Shown here piece by piece: positions 1 through 8,640 of a DNA stretch of 10,308 bases (positions are counted from its first letter, which is position 1; each line of letters opens with the position of its first letter). The notes beneath the pieces are model-generated. The model searched no databases. It was not told where the DNA came from and saw only the letters and a list, made by a program, of their open reading frames with translations. The stretch comes from Larix sibirica (lineage: Eukaryota; Streptophyta; Pinopsida; Pinales; Pinaceae): the NCBI GenBank assembly GCA_004151065.3, contig NWUY0300007063.1:17867-28174 (forward strand). Reading direction: 5' to 3'. A program made the position numbers and the translations under genes.

Positions 1-345
1 TTACATACTTTCATCATGCTATGACATTTTATTACAATATCCTCGAGGGGTATGAACATGTAAAAAAAATAAAAAAAGGGACCGAAAATTGGTCCTGAAG
101 AGCCTTCAGAACTTTTGAGCATTGATAATGAAAAAGGGGCTTGTTCACAACTTTAGAGGATCACTGGAAATCCACCTAAGTGCAACTTAGTGGATAACAC
201 ATTGTAATATTATTATGTAAAATTAGTACAAATATGGTATGCAATTTTCCAAAAACTACAATATAATTTGCATACCATTCATATTTTTTGGTCAATAACC
301 AATTTCTAAAATAAATATAATTTTCATCATTATTCGTATATCAAG
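1..345. other. AT-rich non-coding stretch
   Basis: No coding sequence is recognised. There is an A-rich run at 61-77 (two A tracts split by one T) that could be an old poly(A)-like tail or simple low-complexity sequence. A short inverted repeat lies at 235-277. If the RNase H remnant that follows belongs to a LINE, its RT portion should lie upstream, but I cannot read any RT motif here. Confidence 0.5.
235..277. repeat. Short inverted repeat (10-bp perfect arms)
   Basis: The arms TGGTATGCAA (235-244) and TTGCATACCA (268-277) are exact reverse complements separated by 23 bases. AT-rich sequence outside the arms extends the pairing imperfectly. Arms of this length are expected about once by chance in a window this size, so no function is claimed. 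Confidence 0.4.
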
Positions 346-790
346 AAGGTTGTGATAAAGTTATGTCAATATATTTTGGCACACTAGATAAGGGTGGTAG
401 GTGCAGGGGGATCATCCTTGATTCTGAAGAAAATTTGGAATTGAGCTATGAATGGGGCCTTGGAATAGAAATAAATAATTAGGATGAAGCTTATGCCCTT
501 ATTTAGGGGATCAAACTTATTGACTCAACTCATGTCAAATCTCATGGTAATTGAAGATTCGACTATAATCATCAAATTAATGAACAACTAGAACTTGTCA
601 CCTGAAGGAACTCTACCTCATCTACTAGTGAGGATCAAAGCATAAGCATATAATTTTGAGGGTATTTATTTTATCATGTCCTACGAGAGATTGATCATTA
701 GGTGGATATCCAATCCAACCATGCCTCAAGTGTGAATGAAGGAGTTCTCATAAATGGGGGGAAGTATTATTTCATCACATCTCCTAAGGT
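346..790 (+). pseudogene. Decayed RNase H domain (LINE C-terminal type, RVT_3-like)
   Basis: This is a remnant of the RNase H domain that many plant L1-type LINEs carry after the RT, where it would degrade the RNA strand of the RNA:DNA hybrid. Seen in order: a degraded N-terminal YFG(T) at 372-383, where the family has F-D-G-A and the catalytic Asp is gone; IILD at 411-422; WGLG at 453-464; DEAYAL at 483-500, keeping the catalytic Glu; and, after a +1 frameshift, EDS at 553-561, matching the family's GDS Asp. Then comes a C-terminal HVLRE at 675-689 followed by VDIQSN (702-719), which fits the H-x3-R-E...N-x2-A-D ending. In-frame TAG stops at 480-482, 504-506 and 699-701 plus the frameshift kill it. 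The stop at 504 sits where the family has the Gln of a QG pair. The domain order is clear; which element it came from is inference. Confidence 0.82.
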
Positions 791-2641
791 TTTAACCACA
801 ACAATAGACTATATGCTAACAATTAATTTAATGGAAAAATCATGCAAGACCACATGTAGAAGGGCATTGAAATCCCTCGAATGAAATTGTATAAGGGTGA
901 TCGAAGCTAAGCACACTTATAGTATGGGAATACACATGCCATGAGTATTCCTCTACCATCATTTTGAACTAGAAAGGTTTATTTACGAGCATGCATGTAG
1001 GATAATGGAGTTTTATACAATTATTGGAGGATTAGTATATCTCAGAGGGAATCCATTGGCGCCATTAAAATCATGGGTAATTTCCTCTTAATCTGCACTA
1101 TTGTCTTAGTCTGATGATGATGTAGATTTTGGTGGCCTGAATTTCAGAGATTTGAATCCATTGTGGTGTTGTGAGGTTACATTGCATTTCAATTTGAATT
1201 AGGCTTTTGAAGACGTTTCTACATCAATCTCTCAAATTCATGTTAGTTCTAGTATCTTAAATAATTTGTGGCATTCTATTCTTTCTTTCTATTGGTATGG
1301 TCAGCTCTTTTCACACCTAGGTTTTATTATGCACGAGCTTTGTTGTTCATCTGAGGCCTAGTAGTTTAAAAATATTTTGGGGCTTTGTCTCTAGTTCGGT
1401 GGTCCCATCTTCGACTCTAGATTTTGGGATCACTTACTTGGCACAACCTTTGTCTAAGGGTTACCTCTCCTAGGCATAACAATGTTTGTAGTAAGGTGTA
1501 TTCAAAGCTTTATAGGTTTAACATCATGGATTTTCCTAGGTTCCAAGGAAAATGTCAAAGGGACATATATGAAATTCAAAGGATTTTGAGTTGGCATAAG
1601 GATTACATAATTAACAATAGGACTTCAATTTCTAGTGAAAAACACAATTCATAGTAATGCACACCAATGCAACTCTCAGAATTAAGTGATAATGGATACA
1701 CCCACACAACAAAAAAGACAAACTCAAGTATTGGAAGTAGAGTGTTCTATGCTTTGGAATATCAATTTGCAATCTCAACAAGGGATTACGATCAACCACC
1801 TCTAATCTCATAATGTCTTTGGGATCTACACTTTGGGAGATAAAAGACGAGGAAATTTTTCATCGAATACTCAAAGATATGGACCTGGAAAACCAAGGAT
1901 CACAACATACTAATGTCATCCAACAATAAGCACACATCAAGCACTCCTTTCACTAAAATCCAATATCATGTTTTGCAAGACAATACTTATTTAGATGTTT
2001 TCCTTTGACTTTATACTTGTGGTAATCCTATGAAATCCTCTATGAAGGACAACCATCTATTTTTAGACTATTTTTGTTTGACTAAATTGTTGGTTTCGAA
2101 CCCATATACAACATTCATTTTGTAATACAATGATGACAAGTTTGGTTGCAAGTCTTTATAACACAAAATTATACCCATTCTTGTTATAAAAAAGGTTGAC
2201 ACACTAGATATACTATTAAGTGATAACAAAGATTATTAAATTAACAATCAAAATTCAATTGTTACTTGTCATCAAGAATAATGATTTTGAATGTTTTTAA
2301 CCAATGCCTCATCTTTGGATGAGGCCCAAGGTGATTTAGAAAAGAACAGAAAAAATGTTTTTATATTTCTATTTCTTTCATATGAAGCATCAAATGTCTC
2401 ACTTGACAGTAATTTGACGCAAGTTTCCTCACTATTGTCTTTTGAATGGTATTGATGTTCATCTATAAACAATGTTTGATTTCTTATTTCTATCTCCATA
2501 TTGGATAAATTTATCTTTCAATTGTTTCTTATAAATATATAGTACTCTCCCAATATATGCCTAGATTGGTGAATGGTACAAGGTATGCATGTATTGTTGG
2601 TGACCCCAAATAAATATGAACTTTTCATCCTTCGACCAATC
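791..2641. other. Long stretch with no recognised gene
   Basis: All frames are broken by frequent stops. The longest open stretches (about 75 codons, near 1424-1654 on + and 2272-2499 on -) show no domain or motif I recognise and no bias that suggests coding. The first part (about 791-1000) may be the 3' untranslated remnant of the element that supplied the RNase H domain, but no poly(A) tail or target-site duplication is visible. Inverted arms of 11 bp occur at 2131-2141 and 2264-2274 with no convincing flanking duplication. Confidence 0.5.
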
Positions 2642-2987
2642 AAATTTACTAATGAAGCATTTTACTTCTGTGCAATATAAATATGAAAACCATGGGGTAA
2701 TGTCAACATGTTCTTGTGCAACATGGAGAGCATCATAATTAAACATCCATGTGTAAGAATGGTTATAATCATGCACAAAATCATGTTATTTGTCTTATGG
2801 TGTTTTCCTAGTAAATTTACTAATGAAGTATTTTACTTCCATGCAATATAAATATGCAAACCATAGGGCAATGTGAAAATGTTATTGTGCAACATGGATA
2901 AGTTACATCAGAATTAACCATCCATGTCTAATAATGTTTGTAATCATGCACAAAATTATGTTATTTGTCATATGGTGTTTTTCCAGT
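2642..2987. repeat. Tandem pair of a ~171-bp unit
   Basis: Unit 1 (2642-2812) and unit 2 (2813-2987) are adjacent direct repeats. Both begin AAATTTACTAATGAAG, pass through shared blocks such as TGCAATATAAATATG and AATCATGCACAAAA, and end near a TGGTGTTTT block followed by AGT. They agree at roughly 85% of positions by eye. Unit 2 carries a few extra bases in the middle. Neither flank shows a third copy. The unit length is in the range of plant satellite monomers, but two copies do not make a satellite array. No coding potential is recognised. Confidence 0.85.
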
Positions 2988-3481
2988 AAACCTTGGAAAT
3001 CCAAACAACAATCCTTTTACTCCCAATACCAATAAATTATTTTAAATTGAAGTTTGGATTCCATACAAAAACCGTAGCTACAACATGATATATAAATCAT
3101 TAAATTAAAAATCTATTCATCATGATTATGTAATGAAAGTGTTACTAGAGATGATGAATACATTACAAAAATAAAAACAAAGCAACAACACACACACACA
3201 TATTGCAGGTGGGGGGTGCATCTCTGTAGCAAAAATTGGACTTTGGATTAGCAGCAGCCCCATATGATGACAGATTTTGAGAAATGAAAATGTAGATAAT
3301 GTGTGAAGATGGAGGAGGGTATTGTTAGTGGTTGAGGGTTCAACAGTGAGGTAATCAAGAATGCATGAAGCGTGGGTGGTCACTAGGATACGATAATTGG
3401 GAGACTTTAGAGGTCTTGCCAAGAATAGGATTTGTTGGCACATAAGAAGTATGGCTTGTAGATTTGTGGTTAGGATTTATT
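2988..3481. other. Stretch with no recognised gene; short CA microsatellite
   Basis: A short (CA)n tract lies near 3188-3199. The minus strand is open for 105 codons over 3126-3443, but the translation is low in complexity and hydrophobic-rich, and shows no domain I recognise. I treat it as chance and do not call a gene. Confidence 0.45.
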
Positions 3482-3600
3482 TAAAATTGATCAAATTGAT
3501 ATATTTTTAAGGTTATCACAATCTAAGAAGAATGAAACTTTAATATGCATATCTATTCATTATGAGCAATCTCCAGATACTTGATCTATTGAGTAGATAT
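3482..3600. repeat. Dispersed direct repeat, copy A
   Basis: This segment matches 3881-3999 at a constant offset of 399 bp. Shared blocks include TAAAATTGA at the start, ATCTATTCATT and GAGCAATCTCCA in the middle, and ATTGAGTAGA near the end. Agreement is roughly three quarters by eye. The related word GATCTATT or ATCTATT also recurs between the copies. The pair could be an old tandem duplication with a ~399-bp period or the ends of a lost element; neither end shows a clear LTR signature. Confidence 0.65.
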
Positions 3601-3880
3601 ATTCATTTCCAAGGTGCGAATCTATTGTGGAAGAGGATCGATTCCTATAAGTTTTTTGACCATGGATTCATTGTGATAGTCATAGAGGTTTTTGAACAAT
3701 ATTAGATCTATGAATATATCTATTTGGAATTAGAAACTACATCCAACAACCCTTTACTTTCATTTGTCGATATCCTCTGGTAATGGTATGGATGGTCTAG
3801 GGAAACTATATATTTTATTGCTACCATGACAAACTTGTCTCTTTATTTTGGGGGTCATATCTCTATAGTTGGGAATTAAC

Positions 3881-3999
3881 TAAAATTGACCGAATCCATA
3901 CATTTTGAAGGCCATCACAACAGAAGTAAAACATGGATCTATTGTGTGGATCTATTCATTGTGAGCAATCTCCAAATCGTAGATCCATTGAGTAGACAT
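3881..3999. repeat. Dispersed direct repeat, copy B
   Basis: Partner of 3482-3600, offset 399 bp, with no net length change across the 119 bp. An open + frame at 3886-4122 covers this copy, but the equivalent frame is not kept in copy A, and no motif is recognised, so it is not called as a gene. Confidence 0.65.
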
Positions 4000-4240
4000 A
4001 TCAAAGCTAGTTGTAGTGTAGGATCAATGAAATACGGTTGGATTTGGAGAATGGAGTATGAAAAAGTGCAAGCAGTGATCGCTCGTTGTTGGAAGAAGTT
4101 GAAAGTGAGAGAGAGTTGCTAGGGTTGTGTGAAGGGTGTTAACACGCCCAACTGTTCCATTAAATACCATGTCTTTTATTTTGCAAGGCTTCTACATATT
4201 GAAGAATCCTGACAAAAAATTCTTTGACATCATTGTAGTA
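4000..4240. other. Non-coding spacer with a 10-bp palindrome
   Basis: The perfect palindrome GTGTTAACAC lies at 4136-4145, flanked by G-rich and C-rich bases. No gene, promoter or terminator can be supported. Confidence 0.4.
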
Positions 4241-4651
4241 TCAATGTATAGGAATTCCATTTAAAGTAGAGTCACAAGAGACAAGAATGAAAGAATGGGA
4301 AAATTGACATCTAGTATATCCATGGGATACAAGAAGGGAACAAATTAGAAAATTGGAAACACATGCTCTCATAATTCCATCCTCTATGTAATTTTCATTC
4401 AAGCTTGGTGAGATATAGGGCATAGAGATCCTTTGGTGCAAAATCCAATGGTAATCACACTCACCAACAAAGGACATTTTGGTTAATGGATATGGGTGGA
4501 GAAAATTCATAATAGATAATTTATGAAAGAGGAACACATAATAGTCAAGGATGAACATATCTCCTTGCACTAAATGAAACAAGTAGGAGGCATCCAACGA
4601 ATGCTTCCTAGTGAATGTTGTTAAACAATGGAGGTAACAATTATTCAACAT
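4241..4651 (-). pseudogene. Possible Copia-type gag fragment
   Basis: The minus strand is open for 136 codons in a region where other frames close often. Read from 4651 downwards, it contains a leucine- and tyrosine-rich stretch with QGD (about residues 29-31) followed by a DYY, then a PL pair (54-56), and later SLNENYIEDGIMRA (about residues 82-95). The order loosely matches Ty1/Copia gag proteins of the UBN2/Retrotran_gag type, in which a QGD...EYY helix precedes an FLxGLNxxY...VR..IL block. No CCHC knuckle, protease, integrase or LTR is seen nearby on this strand. The similarity is by eye and weak; it could be a chance open frame. If real, it is a short isolated fragment in the opposite orientation to the LINEs. 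Confidence 0.28.
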
Positions 4652-5125
4652 AATTTAACTCTTTGAGATGATGGGATGATAAGGGATATTGGAAGGTTGA
4701 TGGAAGGTGGCCTAGAGTGTAAATGAGGCAAGTCTAAGGAAACAATAAAAATGGAATATGATCTAGTATACTATATGTAAATATACAACGAAGGGCTTGG
4801 ACATTTTTTAATACTCCATCCCTTATCATGCCAAATTCCCCCTAGGATTTTAGGGCCAATATTATCAAAAGATTTATTTGCATGAAAATGAAAATATAGG
4901 TTCTAGAGCACCAAAGAGTAAATTACTATGGTATAGCATGCGATCATAGTTCATGTCAATATTTTAAATGAAGAAGGTGAAATGTATATTTCACATGGAG
5001 GCTCTTTAAAGGTTTTTTAAAATGACTCAAGGCTCAAAGGAAACAACATTAAAGGGTCAATAAATGAACATTTTGATGTGGTTACTCGTTTTTCCTTGTC
5101 TCCAACTCATTCACCTTGTATGTAG
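4652..5125. other. Stretch with no recognised gene; possible LINE 5' region
   Basis: Frames are closed by frequent stops and no domain is recognised. Because LINE ORF1 sequence becomes readable just downstream, part of this may be the 5' untranslated region of LINE copy 1. No promoter motif or target-site duplication marks the true 5' end. Confidence 0.35.
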
Positions 5126-6590
5126 GTCTTGGGAAATGCCTATTTGGAAATCCCTAGGGCCGCCTCCCATTCATCTGAGCATTCACAATAGACTAAGCAA
5201 GAACCCTTTGATCAAGTTAAGTGTGAAGGTTTTATTGGAAATATATTGGAGTATGGTTGTATGAATGGTGGAAGACAAGGTCTATCTAGTTTAAAAGAGA
5301 ATTTTGAGGTGAATTGTGTTAAGAATAAGTGTAAGGTGGTGAATAAGAAGGACACAATAATAAGGATGGTTGTTAGTGAGGATGTTTGTGTAGAAAAAGC
5401 CCTGGAGTATGCAAGTAATTTCCTTATTGGAAAATTTGTAGGTAGTCATAGTTTGGAAGATACCTTGAATTCATGGATGTAGATGGTATGGGTGCCAATG
5501 ATAATTTATGGTCCTTCTTTTCCAGTTCTATCCAAGGGGTGTATTTTGTATACCTTTTTTTCTCAAAAAGGGATGCAATGACTATCCTAAGGGGTTCTTG
5601 GTTCAGGGGCACAAATTTCCTATCCCTAAAACCCTACCACCCTTGTTTTGACCCTAGGTTAGAAGGATTTACCAAATATCTAGTATGGATCAAAATTCCA
5701 ACCCTTGCAATGGAATAATGGTAAAAAAAATAATTAGAAAAAGCACAATATCATTGGGTGCATGATCTTGTTGATACTTCATTATAATATAACATTCATC
5801 ATTCCATGGATAAAGTGTTAGTGGAGTTGGATGTCAGTGAGGGATTGATTGATAGTCTAAAGATTGTATCAAGGAGCTCAATGTATAAGCAAGATTTGAA
5901 CTTTTAGAGTCTTCATAGCCAAGGGATGGTAAAGATTCATTTCAACATGAAGTAAAAGGAATTTAAGGAGGCAACAAAGGGTAAATAAATCGAAGATTAT
6001 GTTTAGAAATATCCAAATAATATGATGCTAGTAGTTGTAGACACACCACTTTAGGATGTGGCTCACATTCACATCATGTAGGAGGTCAAAGAAATTGGTA
6101 ATCCATTTCAAGTCCCTTCAAATATTTGTCTAGAAATTTTATTTCAAAGGAAATAAGATCAATATATGAGGAACCTAAAAATACTAAAATGGGAAGGATG
6201 GTTCTTGATAATGGTAAACAACCCCATCCACCTAATTAAGATGGTAACTCTCCTCCTAATATTTGTAAGAAAGTGAATCCATTTTATTCAAATGGTGGAA
6301 GTAGCTTCATGAGGAATTAAAAAAGTATCCCTAAAACTTTAATGCTGGGATATTTTGAATCTAATATAGATAGGGAGGTGGTTAATTTATTAAATCCATA
6401 AATTAGGATCCTAATGGGGGATATCATAGCCTACGTGTCTTACATATTGATCTAATAAAGGACTCTCCCTTTCTTAGTGCGCAGGAATCATATCTATAGA
6501 AGGCCCAAGAAAAAATCCAATAGAGAGATACAACAAGGCATATATAGGACTATTATTGTAGCCAATAGATAAAGAAAACCCTAGAAACTT
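5126..6590 (+). pseudogene. LINE ORF1 remnant with DUF4283, zinc knuckle deleted
   Basis: ORF1 of plant LINEs encodes a nucleic-acid-binding, gag-like protein that packages the element RNA. One frame runs from about 5126 to 5482 with a TAG at 5189-5191. It ends in a block reading ALEYASNFLIGKFVG, the start of a DUF4283 domain. A frameshift near 5480 moves the reading to 5473-5718, which carries the rest: LWSFFSSS, the aromatic/hydrophobic core, GSW, FDPRLE and VWIKIP, ending where the family has LPLExW; here a TAA replaces the codon before the Trp. An ATG at 5261 is the first in the open part, but no start is secure. Further on, MDKVLVELDV (from 5805) matches the post-DUF4283 region. A 154-bp deletion at about 5901 removes the zinc knuckle kept in copy 2. 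A basic stretch near 6499-6540 (KKKSNREIQ) is typical of the end of this ORF. Confidence 0.8.
5498..6384 (+). repeat. Duplicated LINE block, copy 1 member
   Basis: This block is the counterpart of 9221-10261. The offset is 3723 bp up to about 5901 and 3876-3877 bp after it, because copy 1 lacks 154 bp. Identity is roughly nine in ten by eye, with small indels, for example two extra bases near 5550 and one extra A near 5955 relative to the other member. Homology begins sharply at ATGATAATTTATGG and stops just after GGAGGTGGTTA. Confidence 0.93.
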
Positions 6591-6595
6591 GGAAA

Positions 6596-7297
6596 ATGAT
6601 GAATATCCTCTCTTTAAACATTCATGGACTAGGTTGTAATATGAAGAGACAAGTCTTGTATAGACTACTATAGATAGTGAAATCTGATTTGATGTTATCG
6701 CAAGAGACCATGAGGTCTAGGGAAGAGTTGGTATTTTTAAAAGTGCTTTTAGGGGTTGGGATATTTGTGTTGTGGATGCCACTCGAAACTCTGAAGGTTT
6801 GATCACTATATGGAGTTCCAATATGGAACCAATAAATGTATTCTCTATTTTTTTTAGATCCATGCACATAATTGTTGTATCAAGGTTGAGGCTAGACAAT
6901 CAAAGTAATGAATGCGTATGGATCTTATGCTGATTTTTTTTTTTTATGGGATAAGTTTTTTTCCTTAGAGGTGGTAAAGAAGGAAAGACTTATTATTGAA
7001 GGAGATTTAAATTTTATTGTTAGTGGAGATAAAATTTGGGGGAACTTTGTAAGTGTTGATAGGATTTCATGCTATTTCAAGCATAAAATAGAAATGACAA
7101 GTCTGGTGGATGTAGAACCAGTGTCTCTCAAGCCTACTTGAGAAATAATTAATAGGGGAAGATATGGGTTGCAAAATACTTGATTAATTTTTTGTTTTTG
7201 ATCACTCATTATATTTTTTTATCAAAGAAGATCATGGATAGACACAACGGGCTTGTCTGATCATAATCTCATATCCTTATAGTTGGATTTCATGAGA
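6596..7297 (+). pseudogene. LINE endonuclease (APE-like) remnant
   Basis: This is the apurinic-endonuclease-like domain that nicks the target DNA to prime reverse transcription. It begins at ATG 6596 with MMNILSLNIHGLG, the classic first strand with its conserved Asn, then KRQ and, after an in-frame TAG at 6671-6673, LMLSQET, holding the conserved QE(T) catalytic Glu. A frameshift near 6750 leads to DATRNSEGLITIW, matching the family's SGG...W strand. GDLN at 7001-7012 matches the GDFN motif (Asp and Asn kept). A TGA closes that frame at 7139-7141. A further shift gives SDHN at 7256-7267, with the catalytic SDH kept. The main catalytic residues are therefore largely still legible, but the frame is broken at least three times. 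Placement directly after ORF1 and before the linker and RT is as expected. Confidence 0.88.
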
Positions 7298-7299
7298 AG

Positions 7300-7791
7300 A
7301 ATCCTCCCAACCCATTTAAATTCAATCCATCTTGGATTGGCAATGCATCTTTTAAGGAAATGGTGAAATGGAAATGGAGAGGTTTTGATCCCGACTCATA
7401 ACATGCAACAAATTTTCAATTAGCTAAGTAACTAAAGGATATAAAAATTGAAGTGGTGGCATGGTCATTAGAAGCCTACAAAAACATAGACATTCTTTTA
7501 AAAGAGTTTGAAGAAATAACTAAAGATATATATGAGAATAATATTAAGGTGTTTTGAATGTTTAATAGGCACATAAACTTAAAGATTTGGAGAGAAGAAA
7601 AAATAAGATTACTAGAAAATAGGGAAACATAATGGAGGATGAATAGTAGAGATATATGGTTGGAGAAGGGTAATGAAAACACCAATTTTTTCCACCAATT
7701 TTCAAACCATGGGAAGAGCATAAATTCCATTTGGGAACTCCAAAATAATGAAGGTAACAAAGTAAGTGGTTTCAAAGATCTTGGATCCTGA
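7300..7791 (+). pseudogene. LINE EN-RT linker remnant
   Basis: One frame stays readable for about 490 bases with only a few stops (for example TAA at 7400-7402 and TGA at 7557-7559). It carries NPFKFNPSWIG at the start, matching the PFRFxxxW segment that follows the endonuclease in plant LINEs. A long charged helical stretch rich in Lys, Glu, Ile and Leu comes next. At 7657-7695 it reads WLEKGNENTNFFH, the family's very characteristic WLxxGDxNTxFFH motif (Asp changed to Asn). The following SINSIW and a Gly-containing block lead to the hF...y segment before RT. This linker joins the two enzymatic domains and has no separate enzyme activity that I know of. Confidence 0.88.
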
Positions 7792-7910
7792 GGTGTAAAT
7801 CATTTTCAGTTTGTATACTCATAGCCAACGAGGGTGACTCTTCCAAGGATAATTAAGTTAGCTAATTTCTTATGTTGTTTTGTGACATAATAAATTAACC
7901 AATTTTTTTA

Positions 7911-8640
7911 TGAATAAGTCTCTAGGAAGAGCTCCAAACAATTCTACACTCTTTTTAGAAGGACAAGTGTCATGAATCATATGGATGGATGAATGAGTTT
8001 TTCTTGGGTTTCTATGAGTCGTTTAAGATGGGTCTTCTGACAATAATTGGGGAGATTAGGTTTTTTGGTAGTGTTTTGGCATCCTTGCTTGCCACTTTCA
8101 TTGCTCTTCTGCCCAAGTGCGATAATACTAATTTTTTTATGACTATAGACCAATCTCCCTTTGTAATTATGTTTATAAAATTATAACCGAGGCAAAGTAG
8201 TTAGTTTAAAAGAGGTTTTTTCAGAGGTAATATCTCCTAAACAATTTGGTTTCTTAGTTAGTAAGAGAATTCAAGAAGCCATAGGTTCTACTCAAGAAGA
8301 CCTTCATACAATCAAATCCAAAAAGATGCATGTTTTGGTTATCAAGTAGGAACTTTCCAAAGCATATGATAGGGAAAACAAGTTATATCAAGTAGATTAT
8401 GGGATGTGTCACATATAGCTCTTATGCCATTCTCATCAATGGAGTAACCACAATCAACCAACAATGGATTTGACATAGGGTTGTCCACTCTAACCCATTC
8501 TATTTTTGTTGGTTGCACAAGGGCTTAATCGAGCAATTCTAAAAGAAAAATATTTAGGATTCTTAGAAAGGGGTCAATATTGAAAATTCTATATTGTTCA
8601 CTCATTTATTATTTGTGGATGATATATTGTTGTTCTCCAA
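7911..8640 (+). pseudogene. LINE reverse transcriptase remnant
   Basis: This is the catalytic RT core, split over several frames. Seen in order: ATFIALLPK at 8091-8117 (the family's TxIxLIPK); a weak RPISL-type block at about 8148-8186; PKQFGFLVSKRIQEA in 8238-8282 (the QxGFxxxRxI motif); ELSKAYDR at 8350-8373, where the family has DLSKAYDR, so the catalytic Asp reads Glu and a TAG precedes it at 8347-8349; CVTYSSYAILING at 8405-8443; GCPL at 8479-8490 preceded by a TAG at 8476-8478 where the family has the Gln of RQG, and followed by TAA at 8491-8493 where it has Ser; and FVDD at 8612-8623, the active-site box with both Asp kept. Loss of the first Asp, stops and frameshifts make it inactive. 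Confidence 0.92.

Noticed and set aside
61-77. The A-rich run as the poly(A) tail of a retroposon.
   Set aside because: It is interrupted, short, and no LINE 3' end or target-site duplication can be seen beside it.
2131-2274. A 144-bp MITE bounded by 11-bp inverted arms.
   Set aside because: An 11-bp inverted match within 150 bp is plausible by chance in 10 kb of AT-rich DNA. The pairing does not extend cleanly and there is no target-site duplication.
3126-3443. A 105-codon open frame on the minus strand as a possible gene.
   Set aside because: No recognisable domain; it contains a stretch made by a CA microsatellite and has no supporting context. Chance open frames of this size occur in AT-rich decayed DNA.
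3886-4122. A 78-codon open + frame as a small gene.
   Set aside because: It overlaps direct repeat copy B, the frame is not kept in copy A, and it has no known motif.
4136-4145. The palindrome GTGTTAACAC as a regulatory operator.
   Set aside because: A single 10-bp palindrome with no associated gene or promoter; expected by chance.
6622-6899. Overlapping minus-strand open frames across the LINE endonuclease.
   Set aside because: They are shadows of the + strand endonuclease motifs, which read in the family's order.
7476-7775. A 99-codon minus-strand open frame with hydrophobic, membrane-like composition.
   Set aside because: It lies opposite the well-supported LINE linker. A Lys/Glu-rich sense strand gives a Phe/Leu/Ser-rich antisense frame automatically.
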